From Turbatrix aceti (Eukaryota > Nematoda > Chromadorea > Rhabditida > Panagrolaimidae): 64,000 bases of DNA. The position numbers were made by a program, and so were the translations under genes. Below are positions 54,961 through 64,000 of the stretch, piece by piece. The stretch spans positions 1,116,001 through 1,180,000 of the forward strand of contig OZ017769.1 in the NCBI GenBank assembly GCA_963969345.1, given 5' to 3'. Numbering within the stretch: the first letter of the stretch is position 1; every line of letters starts with the position of its first letter. The notes below the pieces were generated by a model. That model was not told the DNA's origin. It made no database searches and saw only the letters and a program-made list of their open reading frames with translations.

Positions 54961-55900
54961 TAATTCTTTTTTTTAATTCGTTCAAAATTGACAAAATCGA
55001 AGGAGGTATGGTAGAAAAATCGCGGCGCATAAACAAAATGAGCTAGGAAGGCAATCAAAAGCAATTCTGAAGCGAAACTAAATTCTCTAACTGATTTTGA
55101 AGAAAAATCTATACCTCATCACCTTAGAAGTTTTGAAAAAAATGAAATTTCTGAGAAAAATTAGGTTTTCGGAACTTTTTAGAACTCAATTTAAAAAACT
55201 GAGTACGCCATTCGCTTCAGCGTTCATTTCTGCCCCGGACCCTAACTTTTCGCGTAAATGCATTTCGAACGCGACCCATGCCGATTTTTTTACCGAACCC
55301 TACTTTGAAAAATTTTGGTGTTTGCTCAACAAAAAAAGGGAGGTTCAGGAAAAAATTTGCACTGGCGCGCGGAAAAAATATAAAATTCTGAAACAATCAC
55401 TCCAGATGTAAAAGATACTGTAGAATGCGATGCCGATTTTAGTTTTTGGATTACGCTTCGAAAAAGTTTTGAAAATTCATATTTCAGGAAAATTTTTTGG
55501 AAGCTTGAGTTTTTCAGGCATTTGAAAATTTTTTTGAAGCATGTGCATATTTTTATTAGATAGAGCATTTTGTTGTGCTTCGAAATCATTTTTAACCGCA
55601 TGTGTAACTTTATTTTTTACCAAGTAATGAATTTTCTAGTACACCTCCTTTAATTTTGTCAAAAATGAAAGTTTTGAAAAACGCCAGTAGCCCAGTTCGA
55701 ACGACAATACTTGATTCTATTTTATCAAAACAAAAAACTTACAAATATCTATTCAAAAACCTAAGTTTTCGAATTTAGAAATAAATTTCGTCTAATTAAT
55801 TTTACGACACGCGCGTTCTGCGACTTTTACGTTGTCGAGGAGTCTCAACACGAATGTTGCGTCGCAGCGCTCGGCTTGATCAGCCCAACTTTGTTCTTTT
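54961..55900 (+). repeat. Tandem unit 2 of a roughly 1-kb direct repeat
   Basis: Partner of 53935-54960 and collinear over its length, including a 104-codon frame (55097-55411) similar to that of unit 1 and the TTTTCTAGTACACC word near 55633. Unit 2 runs into the splice-like sequences of the mini-gene at 56001. Confidence 0.7.
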
Positions 55901-56000
55901 TTTGTCTATGTTATTTTCTTCGGGCGAGTTGCAGTTGTTGTTTTTTTAGCGTGAATTGTTTTGCTTTTGTTTCAGACTCATCCGGCGACACCCTCCAAGC

Positions 56001-56457
56001 ATGTACAACCTACCGGCACCCTTATCCGAGCGAACCTTCCTCCACCGACGTAGGTTTTTGAATTTTTCCAAGTTTTGGGGCGTTTTCACTATTTTTTGTA
56101 TACCAACCAAGTTTTAATCATTTTTTTCCGTTTTATGCGATTGTGCCATGAGAGTTCTGCGATTTGTTAGGTAGGATTGCGCTGCGACAGCTGGGTTGCC
56201 AAGATTTGGCTTCACAATTGCAAAAAAAGGTGAAAAATGATTGAAAGGCAGTTGGCATCAAATTTTTTGATAAAAAATGGCTGGGGTTTTATTTTGTATT
56301 CAGTAAGTCCTTCAAGCTTTCAGATTACTTCACACAGCCTTCAGACATCCTTGCCTGCATGCAAAATGTAAGTTTTTGGAAAAAAATTGAAATCCGAGTT
56401 AACTTTCTTGATTTTTAGGCCCAATCGGCTTCATCAACGATCAAGGGGCAGCGGTGA
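56001..56457 (+). CDS. Possible three-exon mini-gene of 43 aa inside the element
   Basis: Exons 56001-56049, 56324-56367 and 56419-56457 join in phase, with GTAGGT/TTTCAG and GTAAGT/TTTTTAG introns, from an ATG to a TGA. The first exon is preceded by a TTTGTTTCAG acceptor about 26 bp before the ATG. The product starts MYNLPAPLSERTFLHR and ends STIKGQR, with no known match. It could be the 3' end of a captured host gene or of a degraded element gene. The phase agreement is suggestive but the peptide is short. Confidence 0.35.
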
Positions 56458-56587
56458 AATCGACGTTGACGACGACGACATGATGATCTTCAAACGATGA
56501 CTCAACAATGGCTGATACGGTTTCTGGTCTACTTCTGCGACGGACTACACTACACGCAAGGCACGAACAAGCAACATCGCCACCACA

Positions 56588-57575
56588 GACGCACTGCATG
56601 CGCCTTTGCCTCAATGGACGAAAAAGAGCGCGCGCGCGCGTCGAATGAATCGTGTTCAAAAAAAGGCCCTGAAGCCAGTAATAGAGTTTTTTGCTTACGG
56701 TCACTTGGGTAGGCTTAGGCATTTCCCAAAGATTGTTTTAAGCCATCGGCGGTCATTGTCGGATTTTTTTGTGCAATGTTACAGACATTGGAAGAACATG
56801 AAATTTCCTGAGACTGTAACTCACCAGAACATCTGTGAATTTTTGAAAATCGAACGTAACTTTTTTCATTACGTCTATAAGAAGCAAATTACGTGAGATG
56901 TGCCGTAGCATTATAGTAGTATGCGAGATCGAACCCAAAATAGAATACGTGCTTCATAATGCGCACGCGCCTATTGTCGTATATGAAAAAAACGTTCATT
57001 ATTGCGTTCCTTCTGCTGGTACTTGCATATCAGAAAGCAAAATGAATATAAAAAATGAAAAAGAACCAAAGAAATCAGATGGATAAGAAAAGATACACTC
57101 TCTTAGATTCCGACTTTTGGCTAAAATTCATTCGCTGCAGGAACATCGAATAGAGCTTTTTTTCTGCTTTTCTTCAAAATTCTCCCTTGTTGTTCACCGC
57201 GCGTGCGCATTTTTTATCATTTTGCGTTCGATCTCGCATACTACTATAATGCTACGGCACATCTCACGTAATTTGCTTCTTATAGACGTAATGAAAAAAG
57301 TTACGTTCGATTTTCAAAAATTCACAGATGTTCTGGTGAGTTACAGTCTCAGGAAATTTCATGTTCTTCCAATGTCTGTAACATTGCACAAAAAAATCCG
57401 ACAATGACCGCCGATGGCTTATAACAATCTCTGGGACATGCCTAAGCCTACCCAAGTGACCGTAAGCAAAAAACTCTATTACTGGCTTCAGGGCCTTTTT
57501 TTGAACACGACACCTTCAAAAAAATGCACGCGCGCGCTCGATTGAGCAGAAATAAGGCGAAAGCGCATGCAGTGC
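56588..57575. mobile_element. Foldback with near-identical arms, nested
   Basis: Arms of about 350 bp (56588-56940 and 57207-57575) are inverted copies around a centre of about 270 bp. Each arm carries, on opposite strands, the same frame of about 60 codons (56703-56896 plus; 57264-57455 minus) with SHRRSLSDFFVQCYRHWKNM and FHYVYKKQIT. The arm tips share CACTGCATGCGC and (GC)n. Such a structure would form long double-stranded RNA if transcribed. Confidence 0.75.
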
Positions 57576-57869
57576 AGACGACAATTGCCACCACAGATCT
57601 TTTTATTGTGATAAGTCGTTGATTTTTTGTTTGATTGTGATAAATTGTTATGTAAACTGTGTATATAGGACACGGAGGGCACAAAAGGGTGGGGCGAACG
57701 GCAAAAAGCAGGGGGGCGAAAAAGCGGGAGAAAAACACGATCGTCATTTTTTTCTGACGAATTCGTCAGTTTTTTCTAACGATGCATTCGTCAGTTCAAC
57801 TGACGTCTGTGCACAGCACCAAAAAACTGACGAATTCGTCAGAAAAAACTGACGATATTTTTTTCAGTG

Positions 57870-58023
57870 TAGTCTACTTTGTGCACAAGTGCATGGTGCT
57901 CCCAGATCGAAGTAAGTCCGCTTCAAAGATATCACCACAATTTATTATCAGTCGAGATAATCGCTAGAGTGTACGTGCAAGGATCAATTTTTTTTTTATT
58001 ATTTTTGAAAAAAAAATATTACA
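57870..58023 (-). promoter_or_regulatory. Displaced distal promoter of copy D
   Basis: AGATCGAAGTAAGTCCGCTT at about 57905 parallels the copy C promoter (AGATCGAAGTAGG), and GCATGGTGCTCC is a decayed GTGTGG motif. This places the original upstream flank of copy D on the right side of the transposable element. Confidence 0.45.
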
Positions 58024-59301
58024 TTACGTAGATACCAGAACCGAGTTTTTCTTATATTTAATCAGCGATTTTGCCTTCTCTGTCGCCTTTTTATTCGTTT
58101 TGTTGTTTGTAAAAATTTCGCCGAATTCAACGCAGCACGTTTCCGAAACGCTTGTTGCCTCAGGGTAAAGTACTGAAATTAAAACTCACGATTCATACTC
58201 ATTTACCCTCACTTACTGCCACCGTAAGGACGTATATTCGGAATGTTCTGTAAGATGCACGGCGTTTTCTGGTCAAGTCCCTGTCCGCTGAAGCCGGTAA
58301 TCAGTCCGTCATGGTACTCAAAGTAGCCCAATATAGACAGAAGATTGATTTCTCTGCCGTAGACTTGTGTTTTGAGGTATATCTGATTGCCAGAAGCTTG
58401 GAGATTGGTTGTATGGCGGCTGAACGTATATGACTACTAAGCGCATTTCAAGATTCAAAAACTAACGCTGGATCAAAGTAGTAGTAGTTCAAAACGGATT
58501 GAGCTGTTACGTTAAAATTCGGATCTATAATTGACAACGTTGTGTTTGAAAAAGTGATGGTGCGGTTGCCGTTGATGTCGGCGGTTATATTTACGATAGC
58601 CAGAGTCGTTGTGCCATCCCGGAAGGTTGCTTTGCCTTGCAGCTTTTTGCATGTTTCTGAAAACAAAATTAAAATAAAAACATTTTCAGTTAAAAAATGT
58701 CATACTCGTGGCAGTAGGCACGGTAAAAGTCTTCCATTGATTGCAGCACACGGTTGACGCCGTCTCAAGTTGAGGTTGCCCAAAAGCTAAAATAAAATTT
58801 TTTATATCAGTTTATTATCAATAAATTCTACAAACCAGTTTCCCTGAATGTGTTACACGGATTGGAAGGCGTCCAATCGTCAGAATCAACGTGATACATT
58901 GTTCCTTGGTACAACATTGCAAATGCTACCGTACTCAGCAGAACACTTTTTCCATTGTAGGTAACGTTGACGGGGATGTCGGCATAGTTGTTGAACAACA
59001 AACCAGAGCATCCAACGCCCCCGCATTTAACTAAGGTCTGGGTGACGTCACGGAAGTAAAGAACACCAAAGCTAAGCAGACTGTTTACTACGCTCTGGGA
59101 AATATTAGCAACTCTAAATCGTGAATAGTTTGGTCGGGGACTGTCGAAAACCAGATCCGACTCAAATGTTCCCAGGTAGTCACCGGTGGACCCATCTGAG
59201 ATGTTGAATTGGGTGTGAACGCCTGTGCAGTAACTAGCACCAAACGTTGTCGGCAGAAAAGCGACTGCCAGTCTAAGAAAAAGCATTTGAATCGAAGACA
59301 T
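58024..59301 (-). CDS. Array copy E: secreted cysteine-rich glycoprotein
   Basis: Five exons (58836-59301, 58706-58786, 58467-58656, 58217-58419, 58024-58172) give 362 aa. The signal peptide is MSSIQMLFLRLAVAFLPTTF. Landmarks: YCTGVHTQFNISDGSTGDYL, LVKCGGVGCSGLLFNNYADI, STVCCNQWKTF-type exon 2, CKKLQGKATFRDG, SLGYFEYHDG-like exon 4 (ILGYFEYHDGLITGFSGQGL) and SVSETCCVEFGEIF. It is more diverged than A-C, notably in exon 5 (TNNKTNKKATEKAKSL) and at NSLLSFGVLYF. The exon 4 acceptor is TTCAG rather than TTTAG. No stop or frame break; it should be functional. Confidence 0.86.
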
Positions 59302-59369
59302 TGTGCATGATGAAGCAATCTTGCATGATGGTTAAATACCTTTTTTTTCTTATCGTACATACACCTACG

Positions 59370-59520
59370 ATAACAATAAAACAACAGTTGATTTTTTTAG
59401 TTGGAGAAAAAAGCTATAAACTCCTTGACGTCAATGCAAGGTGTGGTGTACTCAGATCCGCTCTGACTTCAAAACACGCAGACCACAAAACACTCGTAGG
59501 AGTGATGATAAAACTATTAC
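59370..59520 (-). promoter_or_regulatory. Array promoter module, copy E
   Basis: GATAACAATAAA (about 59371), CAAGGTGTGGT (59437-59447), GACTTCAAAACACGCAGAC and TAGGAGTGATGATAAAACTA (59497 on), in the same order as in copy B. Confidence 0.6.
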
Positions 59521-59629
59521 GCATCAAAATTTTTTAGCGTAAGCAATCGTAGGCAAAAAACAGAAAACAAAGATTGTAACATTCCTGGTATTCAACCACG
59601 CTTTTTTATCAACAAAAATACCAAATTTG

Positions 59630-61054
59630 TCATGTGAACTTTACAACAGAGTTTTTCTCATACTGAATTATTGGCTTTCTCTTTTCTGCTGATTTTCTAA
59701 CCGCTTCAAAGTTCTCAACAACGTCTCCAAACTCTACGCAGCAAGTTTCCGACACACTCGTAGCCTTCGGGTAGAGGTCTAAAATTATAACGCATAAATT
59801 ATTTATGAACAACTTTCCAGTCAACCCACTGTTTCCCTCGAGTTGAAGGTTTGGAATTTGTTGTGAGACGCACGGTGTCTCTTCATCCAATCCCTGTCCA
59901 ATGAATCCGGTTATCAATCCTTCTTTTCGATTGGATGATGACGAATGAGAATGAGTTGTAGAAGACCGCTGCGCCCAAGCGGGATCGAACCTCGACCTTG
60001 ATTTCCTTGTAGACGCGCCACACACCACTGGGCCACCCGCGCCCTAAATCAATCCTTCATGATATTCAAAATAACCGAGCGTCGACAGAAGATTGACGCC
60101 CGCGGCGTAGATCCGTGTGGCCAGATATAGCTGATTGCCAGTGGCTTGGAGAGCAAAAGGTCGTGGACTAAACGTAAAAGTTGTTTTGCACCCGTCAATG
60201 CAGGCGAAAAAACCTACGATGGATTGTAAAAGTAGTTCAGCATGGTTCGCGCAGTCAAGGTAAGATTTGAATTTGTTGTGGATAAAGAAGCGTCTGAAAA
60301 CGAGACACTTCTGTCTTTTAAGTTGACATTTGCCGTGATATTTACGACGGCAAGCTTGCTGGCGCCGTTGAAGAAAGTTGCCTTGCTCTGCAGCTTTGTG
60401 CATGTTTCTGAAATGAATTCCCAAAAATAAATGTAAGTAAAATCATAAAACACATCCTACTTTTGGCAGTTGGTACGCTGACAGTTTTCCATTTGTTGCA
60501 GCAGATTACTGATGCAGTGCCAACTTGAACCTCCCCAAATCCTATAAAATCAAATTAATTAATTATTTTACGCCTACCATAATCCACCAACCAAATTGTT
60601 GAAAAGTGGAACACGGATTAGCCGGTGTCCAGTTGTCAGAATTAATGTTGTACGCCGTTCCCTGATACAGTATCGCATATTGCAGCGTGTTCATCAACAA
60701 ACTCGCTCCCTTGTACGTGACATTGACCTCGATGCCGGTATAGTTGAATACCAGGCCGGAACATCCGACTCCACCGCATTGGACCAGATTCCGATTAACA
60801 TCACGGAAGTAAAAGGCGCCAAAACCAACTGAATTGTTTACAACGCTCTGGGACACATTGACGACCTTGAATCGAGAATAATTCGGTCGCGGACTGTCAA
60901 ACACCAGATCCGATTCAAAAGTTCCCAGGTAAACTCTCGTGTTAAAATCCGAAATATTAAACTGAGTGTGGATACCTGTACAGTAAGCAGCGGCAAAGGA
61001 TGACGGTAGAAAGGTGACCGCCAGTCCAAAGAACAAAATTTGCACCGAGGACAT
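59630..61054 (-). pseudogene. Array copy F, disrupted by a SINE
   Basis: Exons 60592-61054, 60461-60541, 60218-60407, 59830-60167 (carrying the insertion) and 59630-59778 keep all array borders. The copy is the most diverged: LPSSFAAAYCTGIHTQFNIS, SDFNTRVYLGTFESD, LVQCGGVGCSGLVFNYTGI, CTKLQSKATFFNG, GYFEYHEGLI. The SINE in exon 4 puts TAG at 60044-60046 directly after HEGLI. The sequence beyond the insert (TGFIGQGLDEETPCVSQQIP) is still clean, so the insertion is probably the only lethal change and recent. The start is placed at 61054 by alignment; an ATG two codons earlier (61060) is also possible. Confidence 0.88.
59913..60058 (-). mobile_element. tRNA-derived SINE with 11-bp target duplication
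   Basis: The 124-bp insert 59924-60047 is flanked by perfect duplications ATCAATCCTTC (59913-59923 and 60048-60058). On the minus strand it starts TTAGGGCGCGGG, has an A box TGGCCCAGTGG (60025-60035) and a B box GGTTCGATCCC (59981-59991) at tRNA-like spacing, then an unrelated 3' part of about 50 nt ending in CGAAAA. Internal Pol III promoter, short A tail and target duplication define a SINE. Folding as a true tRNA fails: only four base pairs form at the acceptor. Confidence 0.88.
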
Positions 61055-61138
61055 TGTCATGAAAAATGTGATATCACACTGGTCGCTGAATGACGGTTAA
61101 GTACCGTGTGGCTATCAGCAACGCACCCTTTTTTGGTA

Positions 61139-61240
61139 CGATAACCATGTGAACCACTTGTAAATTCTAGTTTGTACACTAGTTTGTAGTTTATACACAC
61201 GTGTGCATGGATAAAGCATCACAAAAATCTGAGGTGTGGC
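61139..61240 (-). promoter_or_regulatory. Array promoter module, copy F
   Basis: GATAACC (about 61140) and CTGAGGTGTGGC (61229-61240), a slightly diverged version of the shared motif, followed by ATCGTTAGCC. Confidence 0.45.
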
Positions 61241-62289
61241 ATCGTTAGCCGTCCATGCCGCGAAAGATGACCAAACTAGACACAAATTCTGTAGAATCAG
61301 CTGACATGAGTTGACTGTTACTTTAACTGGTTGCTGAATCAAGGATAGGCGACCAGTATTTTTTTCGTTCAAAGCGATCAATTTTTTGCACTCGTCTCCA
61401 AAAAAGATGAAGGCGAAGGCGGTGTTACACTGATCCGAACTTTACCCTAATTTCTGTTAATTTTATCTATAAATAGAAAAATCGAGCCGATAAAAAAATT
61501 CGTATTCATATTCCTTTTTTTCAGTAATCTTTTTTAAAATTTAAATTTTTTTTAACAAAATGATAAATTTCAAAGAAATGCGATCCAATTTTCTTTTCAG
61601 CAAAAAATGCCGAACAGATTTCTATGGTAAAAATGTGCTTTTTCGATTGAAGTAACAAAAAAAGAATAAAATAGGAAAAGTCGACGTTTTTTTAAAAAAA
61701 AAAACTGTAAATTTTGCTCAAAATTTGTATTTTTTTTAGTCATTCATAGCTCGTTGCAATATTTACGGCGAAAAAAAACAGGGACTTCTCTTCGACCGCT
61801 GAAGAGAAGACCCTGTTTTTCGTCTTCAAAGAAACGCGTTTCAAAACAAAGTGAACGCTCAAAACCTCTCTGAACGCAAACTCACAGGTTCATCGCGATC
61901 GAGTGAGTCGGACGTGCATGTATACAGCACGTGCTACACACAGCACAGCAGATCGTTCGTCCAGGCGCGCCTGCACAGGACACAAATTTGATTTTCGCGA
62001 GGTAAAAAATTTTTTTTGTTTCTTCTTTTGCACAAAATTGCATTTTTGGCGGGAAAACTGCTTTTTTTCGGTTCAATGTCCTGTTGCTTTTCTTTGTTTT
62101 TCTTTCCCAGTGGTTGCCTTTCATCCGCGATTCCCACTGTAATTGACCTTATTTGTTTCATCATTGTGCGTGCATGCGCTGGGCATTTTTATCACAAGAA
62201 AGGTTCCTCCGTGTTTTTATTCTTCCTGAAGTTAAAAACAAATGTGAAATCGAGGTGCATGTTTTATAAAAAATTCGTACTTTTTTCAG
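61241..62289. other. Intergenic stretch with possible 5' leader exons
   Basis: No supported gene. A GGACTTCTCTTCGACCGCTG / AGAGAAGACCCTG inverted pair near 61782-61815 forms a hairpin with a short centre. From about 61860 on, splice-like signals (GAG|GTAAAA near 62001; TTTTCAG|TACCG near 62289; TGG|GTGAGT near 62321) suggest non-coding leader exons of the gene starting at 62722. Confidence 0.35.
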
Positions 62290-62721
62290 TACCGACGCCG
62301 TGACACGCTTTCTTCCGGACTCCTTCTGGGTGAGTCCCGTCTTTTTTCCTACTGACCTTTTTTTCGTTCGCATTTTTTTTCGGTTCGAATTTGTCCGGGT
62401 GCATTTTTTATTTTTTCAAACGTGATTCATGACTGTCAGGAACGTTCGTAATGAAAAAAATTCTAGTTTCTAAACTGGGGCGCACTTATGTTTTTGTTCT
62501 AATTTTTTGGGTTCAATGATGAAAGCGAGAAGTCTAACTCTATTTTTTCGGTTTTGACATTTAATAAAAAATAAAAAATGGTGTAAAATGTGATTGCATA
62601 AAAATTTTGAATAGCCAATGTTTGTTTTCGAAATTCCTGGACTTTATTTGAATGCAATAAAAAAAATTTCCAATTTTTTAGTCTTCGTCCCTTTCGATTC
62701 CATTCACATTTTCTTCCTGCT

Positions 62722-62795
62722 ATGGACGGATCCATCGCCAACTCATCACGAAGCCCAAGTTCGGCAACTTGTCAGCCACTTGGCCAGTGGCAATG
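62722..62795 (+). CDS. Probable first coding exon of a gene leaving the window
   Basis: The exon opens after TTTTTTAG (about 62681). Its first ATG at 62722 gives MDGSIANSSRSPSSATCQPL up to a GTATGT donor at 62796. G/C-rich codons contrast with the flanks. No in-phase continuation is certain before 64000, so the gene probably has long introns and extends to the right. Function unknown. Confidence 0.35.
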
Positions 62796-64000
62796 TATGT
62801 ATTTTTTTTCTAATTTATAATATAGCTTTATACCGATAAATAAAATATCGCTGAGGGGATTTGTGCATTCTTTTAACAAATAGCAGAATTTACTTTTTTC
62901 ATGATCATAAAATAATTTCCGAAAACAAACAAAAAATGAAATAGTATACATCAGGATTTGAATATTTTTTTATATAAAAACAAAAAAAAATGCTTTGAAG
63001 CTGGATAACGAGCGGCACGGTCGTTGAAACTTACGCGTAGGGTCGAAGGTGCTACAAAACAATGAAGCCGACGTTTCAGTCAATTTTCAGCTATCCGACG
63101 ACAGACTCCGGTTACGTTTCGCTCCTCATGAGAAAACAGGAGACAGTGAAGGCCTGAAAAACAATATAAACAGAACGAGATATCTTTTTTTTGCAATTTT
63201 TGACGGGTTTTTAAAAAAAACTTGAACACAATTTTGCGCGGTAAAACGCTTGCTGTTCAAGTAGCTAAATCTAAAGTGAAAAAGTCGCTTTTTGCAAACT
63301 CAAGTTTTTTCCGTGGGTATGAAAATTTCATAAAATAACCTACTTATTTGGAGCCAGAAAGAAGAGAGGACCCAGTCAGTAGGCAACGCCGCCGTCGTCC
63401 GCTTTTGAAAGCTGATTGCTGCGTAGGTATAGAGAAGAACAGTCAATGTTGTAATTCAGTTTGAGGAGGTGCTCTTCACGCCGTCAAACTCAGCTCTTCA
63501 TCGAGAACGGCCTGTAAAAACAATGTGCACGTGTATAGTTAGTTATAATAGAACAAAATTAATACCACGAAAAAAATTTCCACCAGTTATTTTTAAAAAC
63601 AAAAAAAAAGTATTCATTGAGAATAGCTACAGTTTTTCATTTTTTTGTTCATGAGTGGAGCGCACGCATCAAAAAAAATTCAAAAAATTCCATTTTTAAA
63701 TCCGGTATGTTTGTTTTTTGACCAATTTTGTAGAAAAATGGTCGTAAAAATGAATCGAAATGGTCAAATTATTTTAGCTTACGTTTTTTTTTTGTTCGCG
63801 AGATTAAAAAAAAGCGTTTTGTTCAATTTTCGAACAGATATATGATAATTGCAAGAACCAAAAATGCTATTTTTTATTATTTAATTCCCCCTTTTTTCTT
63901 TAGAAGAAAAACTGATTCCGTTCAACGGAAATTAGTACTTATTCAAAATCAAAAAAACAAGTTCCGTTTTTTACTGTAAAAAACTTTGTTTATAGTAAAA
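62796..64000. other. AT-rich end of the window, no supported gene
   Basis: Contains one exon-like patch at 63085-63155 bounded by TTTTCAG on both strands (CTATCCGACGACAGACTCCG...), but no consistent frame in either direction. Otherwise T/A-rich sequence, possibly intron. Confidence 0.35.

Larger units (their letters stand above)
53480..57869. mobile_element. Composite transposable element with CACTGA ends
   Basis: The left end CACTGAGAAAAAT and right end (ATTTTTTTCAGTG) are inverted copies. Both are followed inward by ATCGTCAGTT and clusters of GACGAATTCGTC-type palindromes (53503-53595 and 57745-57860). The 4.4-kb interior has no recognisable transposase, but contains a tRNA-like relic, a tandem duplication, a possible mini-gene and a long foldback. 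It sits between the inverted 5' part of copy D and its displaced distal promoter (57880 onward). No target duplication is seen, as expected if the flank has rearranged. The superfamily is not assigned. Confidence 0.6.

Noticed and set aside
59924..60047. Functional tRNA gene on the minus strand
   Set aside because: A and B boxes are good, but acceptor and T stems pair poorly, and 11-bp duplications and an A tail show a retroposed SINE.

Overview
The window reads as nematode genomic DNA. Genes are compact and split by short introns (many of 45-70 bp, GTAAG...TTTCAG). Many start codons lie a few bases after a pyrimidine-AG acceptor, as in spliced-leader trans-splicing. Codons are rich in third-position G/C, while introns and spacers are AT-rich. 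Recognisable genes include a CBF-beta/BRO-1 orthologue, nicalin, RBBP4/LIN-53 and a nicotinic receptor subunit. Genus and species cannot be named from the sequence. All homology calls rest on recognising the translated sequence; no search was run.

Left part (1-16.5 kb): three small genes (46 aa, 55 aa and a secreted Cys-rich protein), one nuclear-looking hypothetical gene, long-form RNase Z (ELAC2 type) and an ABHD17-type depalmitoylase. Between them lie non-autonomous DNA transposons: two foldback elements and four MITEs with hAT-like ends (CAGxGTxG or CAAGGGTG) flanked by 8-bp target duplications.

Housekeeping block (16.7-40 kb): nicalin (-), RBBP4 (+), mitoribosomal mL64 (+), arginyltransferase ATE1 (+), an unrecognised 345-aa protein (+), CBF-beta/BRO-1 (+), mitoribosomal uL15m (-), a LolA-like type I membrane protein (-), VPS28 (+), a C2H2 zinc-finger protein (+), proteasome alpha subunit PSMA4 (+) and the SNARE USE1 (+). 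Same-strand runs with gaps of about 200-630 bp suggest operon-like clusters. ATE1 carries two homologous 64-nt exons with identical phases, so only one can be used in a given mRNA.

Right part (40-64 kb): about 4 kb without a supported gene, an alpha-type nicotinic acetylcholine receptor subunit, then the most distinctive feature. This is a minus-strand tandem array (46.9-61.1 kb) of six copies of an unrecognised five-exon gene for a secreted protein of about 360 aa with about ten conserved cysteines and many N-glycosylation sequons. Four copies (A, B, C, E) are intact. Copy D is broken by an inversion, a deletion, a nonsense codon and a 4.4-kb transposable-element complex. Copy F is stopped by a 124-bp tRNA-derived SINE with an 11-bp target duplication. 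The promoters share an AAGGTGTGGT motif and GATA sites, which suggests co-regulation, possibly intestinal. The last 2 kb hold only the probable first coding exon of a gene running out of the window.
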